DNA of 47,105 nucleotides from Prevotella sp. (GTDB lineage: Bacteria; Bacteroidota; Bacteroidia; Bacteroidales; Bacteroidaceae), in contig JAFZRU010000046.1 in assembly GCA_017619755.1 (NCBI GenBank), positions 1-47,105 of the forward strand, read 5' to 3'. A program made the position numbers and the translations under genes. The stretch's first letter is position 1. Each line of letters begins with the position of its first letter. The notes below the pieces were generated by a model. It saw only the letters and a program-made list of their open reading frames with translations. It was not told the DNA's origin and did not search any database. Below are positions 43,260 through 47,105 of the stretch, in pieces.

Positions 43260-44459
43260 TTATCGTTTTTCGTCGGGGTGTATGCCGTAATAAACTCTCA
43301 GCGGCGTGCTGAGCACCTTGATGAAGCCCTTGGCGTCGTCGGCGGTCCATCCACGCTGCATCTCGCCATACTCGCCAAGTTTCGACTTGAGCAGGTCGTC
43401 GGCGGACTCCACGCCCACGGTCTCGAAGCCGAGGGGGCGCAGTTGAAGGATGACGGTGCCGTTGACATGGCGCTGCGAACTGTCGAGCATCGCCTCGATG
43501 TCGGGCATGACAGGCTCCAAATACTGACTTTCGTGCAGGAACATGCCATACCAGTTGGCCACTTGGTCTTTCCAATACTGCTGCCACTTGCTCAGGGTGT
43601 ATTTCTCCAAGAGGCGGTGGGCCTCGATGATGAGCTTGGGAGCGGCGGCCTCAAAGCCCACGCGGCCCTTGATGCCTATGATGGTGTCACCCACGTTGCA
43701 ATCGCGGCCGATGGCATAGGCGGCGCCCCTTTCCTCGATTTTCTGGATGGCGGCCACCTTGTCGTCGAAAGGCTCTCCATCCACGGCGACAATCTCTCCG
43801 TGCTTGAAGGTGATGCGCAGCAGGCTCTCCTCCTGGCATGTGACGTGCTTGAGGTAGGCTTCCTCCGGCAGTCCTTGGGCGGAGTCAAGGATTTCTCCGC
43901 CGCAGATGCTGGTGCCCCAGATGCCCACGTTGTAGGAGTATTTCAGACGGGTGAAGTCGGCGGCGAAGCCATGGGCGTTGAGGTAGTCCACCTCTTCCTG
44001 CCGGGTGAGGGCCTCGTCGCGGGTGAGGGTGATGATTTCCACTCCGGGAGCCATGACGAGGAAGGTCATGTCGAAGCGTATCTGGTCGTTGCCGGCACCC
44101 GTGGAGCCATGGGCGATGGCGTCGGCGCCTATCTCGCGTGCGTAGCGGGCGATGGCAAGTGCTTGGAAGATGCGCTCCGAGGAAACGGAGATGGGGTAGC
44201 AGTTGTTGCGAAGCACGTTGCCGAAAATCATGTATTTGAGAGATTTCTCATAATACTCCTGGGTGACGTCGAGGGTGACGTACTGCTTGGCGCCAAGGCG
44301 GTAGGCATTCTCTTCGTTGCGCTTGAGTTGTTCGGCGCTGAAGCCGCCGGTGTTGGCACAGGCGGCATACACTTCGTTGCCTTCGTTGGCCAGCCTCATA
44401 ACGGTGTAACTGGTGTCTAAACCGCCGGAAAAGGCTACTACAATTTTCTTCTTTGGCAT
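43260..44459 (-). CDS. argG: Argininosuccinate synthase
   Basis: The product is 399 residues. It starts KKKIVVAFSGGLDTSYTVMRL with the ATP-pyrophosphatase SGGLDTS loop, then VYAACANTGGFSAEQL, AIAHGSTGAGNDQIRFDMTFLV and YNVGIWGTSICGGEILDS. It joins citrulline and aspartate using ATP. The sequence belongs to the branch in Bacteroidales, which differs a little from the classical enzyme near the N-terminus but keeps all these motifs. It lies 23 bases after the GNAT gene. The nearby ends leave no space for a promoter, so it is co-transcribed. Confidence 0.95.
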   Translation of the reverse strand: MPKKKIVVAFSGGLDTSYTVMRLANEGNEVYAACANTGGFSAEQLKRNEENAYRLGAKQYVTLDVTQEYYEKSLKYMIFGNVLRNNCYPISVSSERIFQALAIARYAREIGADAIAHGSTGAGNDQIRFDMTFLVMAPGVEIITLTRDEALTRQEEVDYLNAHGFAADFTRLKYSYNVGIWGTSICGGEILDSAQGLPEEAYLKHVTCQEESLLRITFKHGEIVAVDGEPFDDKVAAIQKIEERGAAYAIGRDCNVGDTIIGIKGRVGFEAAAPKLIIEAHRLLEKYTLSKWQQYWKDQVANWYGMFLHESQYLEPVMPDIEAMLDSSQRHVNGTVILQLRPLGFETVGVESADDLLKSKLGEYGEMQRGWTADDAKGFIKVLSTPLRVYYGIHPDEKR

Positions 44460-44482
44460 TGTTATGATGGTTTGGGTGTTGT

Positions 44483-45073
44483 CTATTGTTCGAGTTGCTT
44501 GATGCGGTCGAGCACTTCCTGCGGAATCTTCGCCGGCAGGTGCTCCTCCGGGTCGTAGAGCATGGCGGTGCAGATGCAGTATTTCCTTCCCGTCCGCTTG
44601 AGGATGTCCACATTGACGCAGCCCTCGCAGCCGCGCCAGAAAGCCTCGTCGTCGGTGAGGTCGTCAAACGTCACGGGCTGGTAGCCCAACTGGGTGTTCA
44701 TGGCCATGACGGCGGCACCGCTGGTGAGACTGAAAATCTTGGCGTGGGGCCATCGGGTGCGGGCAAGCGAGAAGGTCATCTCCTTGATGCGCCGCGCCAC
44801 GCCGCGACCACGGTAGTCGGGATGCACGATGAGGCCGGAGGTGGTGACGTAGTGCTTGTTGCCCCAGGTCTCAATGTAGCTGAAACCGGCGAAGGTCTCG
44901 CCGTCAAGGGCGATGACTGCCTTGGCCTCCCTGATTTTGGTTACTAAGTATTCATGGGTGCGCTTGGCGATGCCGGTGCCACGAACCTTGGCGGCGTCGG
45001 CGATGGTTTCCAGTATGGTATCGACATATTTCTCATGTGAACTGTCGGCTACCAATACGTTGATTTCTTCCAT
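44483..45073 (-). CDS. GNAT N-acyltransferase with cysteine-rich tail, candidate N-acylglutamate synthase
   Basis: The product is 196 residues. The GNAT core includes FAGFSYIETW, then the acyl-CoA-binding motif VHPDYRGRGVARRIKEM (83-99). A distinctive tail FWRGCEGCVNVDILKRTGRKYCICTAMLYD carries Cys149, Cys152, Cys166 and Cys168, suggestive of a bound metal. The gene lies between argR and argG, 45 bases after argR and 23 before argG. No argA or argJ is present in this window, so by position it could acylate glutamate at the start of the pathway. Activity is inferred from context only. Confidence 0.75.
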   Translation of the reverse strand: MEEINVLVADSSHEKYVDTILETIADAAKVRGTGIAKRTHEYLVTKIREAKAVIALDGETFAGFSYIETWGNKHYVTTSGLIVHPDYRGRGVARRIKEMTFSLARTRWPHAKIFSLTSGAAVMAMNTQLGYQPVTFDDLTDDEAFWRGCEGCVNVDILKRTGRKYCICTAMLYDPEEHLPAKIPQEVLDRIKQLEQ

Positions 45074-45118
45074 TCCTGTTCTATGCTGTTTTTGTGTGTC
45101 TTTAGAAGTGGTGAGGAA

Positions 45119-45595
45119 CTAACGGATGTTGCCAAGGATGGGTGTGAGCTCGTCAAAGACATGGGCTTGCTTGGCTCCTTCCTTGAGGACGATGAAGATG
45201 GTGTCGTCGCCGGCTATCGTACCAATGATGCTCGGAGTGTGGCCATTGTCGATGTTGTAGGCAATGCTGCTGGCATAGCCGGGACGGGTCTTGATCACGC
45301 CCATGTTGCCCGAAAAGCTGATGGAGATGAAACCGGAGTTCTGCAGCATCTCGGAGGCCATCCTCGGGGTGGTGACACGCTTGTACATCGTGTCGTTGGG
45401 AAGTACATAGACGTACTTGCCGTTCATGCTCGCTGCCTTGGCCACCTTCAACTGTTTCATATCGCGGCTGAGCGTGGCCTGGGTGAGTTTGAAACCCTCT
45501 TTCTCCAATGCTTGGAGCACTTCTTCCTGACTGCCCATCTCCATGCTGGAAATGAGCATCTTCAAAGCCTCCATTCTGCTGGTTTTAACTTTCAT
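45119..45595 (-). CDS. argR: Arginine repressor
   Basis: The product is 158 residues from MKVKTSRMEAL (Met at 45593-45595). The winged helix has SQEEVLQALEKEGFKLTQATLSRDMKQLKVAKA (with the conserved SR of TLSRD). The C-terminal oligomerisation and arginine-binding part has SIIGTIAGDDTIFIVLKEG. It binds arginine and represses biosynthesis genes, or in other bacteria also activates catabolism. As first gene of the operon it probably regulates its own transcription. A candidate operator overlaps the leader at 45599-45612. Confidence 0.95.
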   Translation of the reverse strand: MKVKTSRMEALKMLISSMEMGSQEEVLQALEKEGFKLTQATLSRDMKQLKVAKAASMNGKYVYVLPNDTMYKRVTTPRMASEMLQNSGFISISFSGNMGVIKTRPGYASSIAYNIDNGHTPSIIGTIAGDDTIFIVLKEGAKQAHVFDELTPILGNIR

Positions 45596-45598
45596 AGA

Positions 45599-45612
45599 TG
45601 TATAATTATTCC
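45599..45612 (-). promoter_or_regulatory. Candidate ArgR operator (ARG-box-like)
   Basis: On the minus strand this reads GGAATAATTATACA, differing at two positions from the core TGAATWWWWATTCA of E. coli-type ARG boxes. It lies between the -7 element and the argR start, a place where repressor would block transcription. Only one box is visible; a second half would normally be expected. Confidence 0.4.
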
Positions 45613-45622
45613 TTTTGCGCTG

Positions 45623-45653
45623 CAAAATTATTGGTTTTTATGCAAACGGCAAA
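45623..45653 (-). promoter_or_regulatory. Promoter of the arginine/proline operon
   Basis: On the minus strand TTTG (45650-45653), 19 bases, then TAATTTTG (45623-45630), 28 bases before argR. Both elements and their spacing match. The region just upstream also has the inverted pair TTTTTGC (45657-45663) and GCAAAAA (45674-45680). Confidence 0.75.
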
Positions 45654-45723
45654 ACATTTTTGCGAATATTGTTGCAAAAATCGCATCCATGCAGGATGAA
45701 AGGCTCCAAAAAGGGCCAATAAA

Positions 45724-45753
45724 ATGGGGAGACGGCTTGGCCGCTCTCCCCAT
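45724..45753 (-). terminator. Terminator of the Bax-inhibitor-1 family gene
   Basis: On the minus strand ATGGGGAGA and TCTCCCCAT pair with an inner GCGGCCAAGCCGTC segment, giving a stem that is essentially continuous. It is followed by TTTTATT. It lies 22 bases after the stop and shields the argR promoter from read-through. Confidence 0.85.
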
Positions 45754-45774
45754 GGACACGGGTCGGGGTGGATG

Positions 45775-46515
45775 TTAGTCTCTCCGACCGAAGATGCGAA
45801 GCAGATAAAGGAAGAGGTTGATGAAGTCGAGGTACAGGGAGAGGGCTCCCAAGAGGGCCATCTTCTGCGCTGTAGCGTCGGCATACTCGGCACTCATGCA
45901 CATCTCCTTGATTTTCTGTGTGTCGTAGGCAGTCAGACCGGCGAAAATGAGGACGCCGGCATAGCTCAAAAGCAGGTCGAAACCGCTGCTCTTCACAAGG
46001 AAGATGTTCACCAACGACGCGATGATGATGCCTATGAGACCCATGAGCAGGAACTTGCCTATCGCAGAGAGGTCTTTCTTCGTGCTGTAACCATAGAGGG
46101 CCATGCCTCCGAAGGTGGCGGCGGTGATGAAGAAGACAGTGGCAATGGAACTCATCTCATATACGAGGAAGATGGATGAGAGGGTGATGCCGTTGATGAC
46201 GGAGTAAATCAAGAACATCACCGTGGCCACTGTGAGCGACAACTTATTGATGGCTGCCGAAAGTCCTATGACTAAAGCCAACTCGGCGATGATGAGTCCC
46301 CACAGAAGGGCACTATTATTAAATAATGTAAAGACGAAGCCGGAGTCGGCCACGTAATAGGCAGCAAAGCCGGTGATGACCAGGGCAAGGGCCATCCAGG
46401 TGTAAACCTTGCGCATAAGGGTGCCGAAAGCCAAACCCATGGTGCGCTCGCGCTCCTGGACGTTGATGCCTGCTTCCTGCTGCTTGATCATTGATGCAAA
46501 TTCTTTTTCGTTCAT
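45775..46515 (-). CDS. Bax inhibitor-1/YccA family membrane protein
   Basis: The product is 246 residues, the normal length. Seven hydrophobic helices are evident: VYTWMALALVITGFAAYYV, ALLWGLIIAELALVIGL, VATVMFLIYSVINGITLSSIFLVY, ATVFFITAATFGGMALYGY, FLLMGLIGIIIASLVNIFLV, LLSYAGVLIFAGLTAYDTQKIK and ALSLYLDFINLFLYLLRIF. The AYDTQKIKE motif in the sixth helix and the last LYLDFINLFLYLLRI segment are diagnostic of the family. Members are proton- and calcium-related channels with poorly defined bacterial roles. It is a single-gene unit with its own promoter and terminator. Confidence 0.93.
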   Translation of the reverse strand: MNEKEFASMIKQQEAGINVQERERTMGLAFGTLMRKVYTWMALALVITGFAAYYVADSGFVFTLFNNSALLWGLIIAELALVIGLSAAINKLSLTVATVMFLIYSVINGITLSSIFLVYEMSSIATVFFITAATFGGMALYGYSTKKDLSAIGKFLLMGLIGIIIASLVNIFLVKSSGFDLLLSYAGVLIFAGLTAYDTQKIKEMCMSAEYADATAQKMALLGALSLYLDFINLFLYLLRIFGRRD

Positions 46516-46628
46516 AATCGTTTTGTTTGGGTGTTACATGTTTCTTCGCCTCAAATTCCATGCCATATTTTATAAATCTTGCTTTATCTATATAGATAAG
46601 GTGGAAATATTTCAGCGCTCTTTTCATG

Positions 46629-46659
46629 CAAAGGTAATGAAACCCCCATACAATACAAA
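46629..46659 (-). promoter_or_regulatory. Promoter of the Bax-inhibitor-1 family gene
   Basis: On the minus strand TTTG (46656-46659), 19 bases, then TACCTTTG (46629-46636). The leader is rather long, about 107 nt to the start at 46515. I see no riboswitch-like structure in it. Confidence 0.75.
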
Positions 46660-46700
46660 AAATTTTAATCTTATTTTATAAAAAAATGGACATAATAAAA

Positions 46701-46780
46701 AGGAGATGATAGGAGGAAATAGGAGCTTCCTATAGCTTCCTATCGTCTCCTATCCCCTCCGATAGCCTCCAATCGCTTGA
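46701..46780. repeat. 10-bp-phased AGGAG/CTTCC dyad repeat
   Basis: Units begin at 46701, 46711 and 46721 (AGGAGATGAT, AGGAGGAAAT, AGGAGCTTCC). They turn into the complement from 46731: TATAGCTTCC, TATCGTCTCC, TATCCCCTCC, GATAGCCTCC, AATCGCTTGA at steps of exactly 10. It uses the same core as the tract at 20521-20645 and lies between two divergent promoters rather than after a gene end. Confidence 0.85.
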
Positions 46781-46836
46781 TTTTAGTCAAGAATCGCGAA
46801 AACTTTCGTGATTCCCTGAAAATTTCGCCCGAAAAG

Positions 46837-46868
46837 TTTGGCGGGTCGGTTGGGAATGTGTACCTTTG
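46837..46868 (+). promoter_or_regulatory. Strong promoter, probably of a ribosomal RNA operon
   Basis: TTTG (46837-46840), exactly 20 bases, then TACCTTTG (46861-46868). All consensus positions match. The following leader contains CGCTCTTTGAAA (46911-46922), close to the antitermination boxA found in rRNA leaders, then a GC-rich segment able to pair (CCGCCG near 46962 with CGGCGG near 46999). It resembles Bacteroidales rRNA leaders, but no 16S sequence is recognisable before the window ends. Confidence 0.65.
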
Positions 46869-47105
46869 CATCCGCTTTCGGCTCGAAGGCCACTTCGGCT
46901 GGACGCGAATCGCTCTTTGAAAGGATTACATGAAGACAGAGAAGTAGTACAAGAAACCCGCCGCAGGCCCGCGCCCGCATGGTGCGAATGGCCGGTCGGC
47001 GGGGGGTAGAGATACGAGCCGTTCAATTTTTTTTGAAGGTGCTTTTGGGCTCAAGAGTATGAAGGAGCGTCCTGGGACAAGACAGAACTGCGCGAGCCGC
47101 CCGAG

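Noticed and set aside
43278-44420. 380-residue + strand open frame
   Set aside because: Antisense shadow of argG.
46960-47105. 16S rRNA start
   Set aside because: The leader looks right, but I could not align the last bases to the conserved beginning of 16S, so no rRNA gene is called.

Overview
The window looks like chromosomal DNA from a Prevotella-like member of the Bacteroidales. The evidence is indirect but consistent. Many intergenic regions carry the Bacteroidetes promoter signature (TTTG, 19-21 bases, TAnnTTTG). There are BspA-type leucine-rich-repeat, dockerin, C10-protease and serpin surface proteins. The ornithine carbamoyltransferase is of the Bacteroides N-succinylornithine type, and there is a short MKKTY peptide of a kind common in Prevotella. 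Both ends look like assembly or window boundaries: the left end cuts into an unrecognised reading frame, and the right end stops inside what looks like a ribosomal RNA operon leader.

Positions 1-12,250 hold an accessory, secreted-protein region. A fragmentary hypothetical gene and a perfect 4 x 30-bp tandem repeat precede a leftward BspA/dockerin gene. A rightward set of five closely spaced genes then starts at a clear promoter (2704-2735) and ends at a hairpin (12207-12242). It encodes a 2033-residue repeat protein with a C-terminal dockerin, a secreted protein of unknown function, a small dockerin protein, a protein with a cohesin-like N-terminal domain, and a 61-residue peptide. Dockerin-type calcium loops beside a cohesin-like domain make this the best candidate here for an undescribed surface assembly.

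Positions 12,300-20,640 hold a secreted esterase, a secreted protein of unknown function, a lipoprotein serpin, an ECF sigma factor overlapping a membrane-anchored putative anti-sigma/outer-membrane protein, and a tandem-domain GH43 enzyme followed by an acyltransferase. Positions 20,640-28,923 are leftward: a CapA-like protein, glycosyltransferase, LicD protein and flippase (surface polysaccharide), a gamma-carbonic-anhydrase-like protein, a MalY-like lyase with a DUF3737 protein, and malate dehydrogenase. A C10 cysteine protease and an Xaa-Pro aminopeptidase run rightward from 29,087 to 34,483.

Positions 34,502-45,630 form an apparent twelve-gene leftward arginine/proline operon: argR, a GNAT acyltransferase, argG, a PspC-like gene, argC, argD, proC, an XRE-cupin regulator, an acyl-CoA synthetase, proB, proA and an argF-type carbamoyltransferase. 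It starts at a good promoter with a candidate ArgR operator. A Bax-inhibitor-1 family membrane protein lies upstream of it.

A separate structural theme is a set of five intergenic tracts (20521-20645, 25713-25778, 27824-27868, 32558-32660, 46701-46780). Each is built from degenerate short repeats with a strict 8-, 9- or 10-base period, and the core sequence differs between tracts. Several are arranged as dyads. They are not explained by genes or ordinary terminators.
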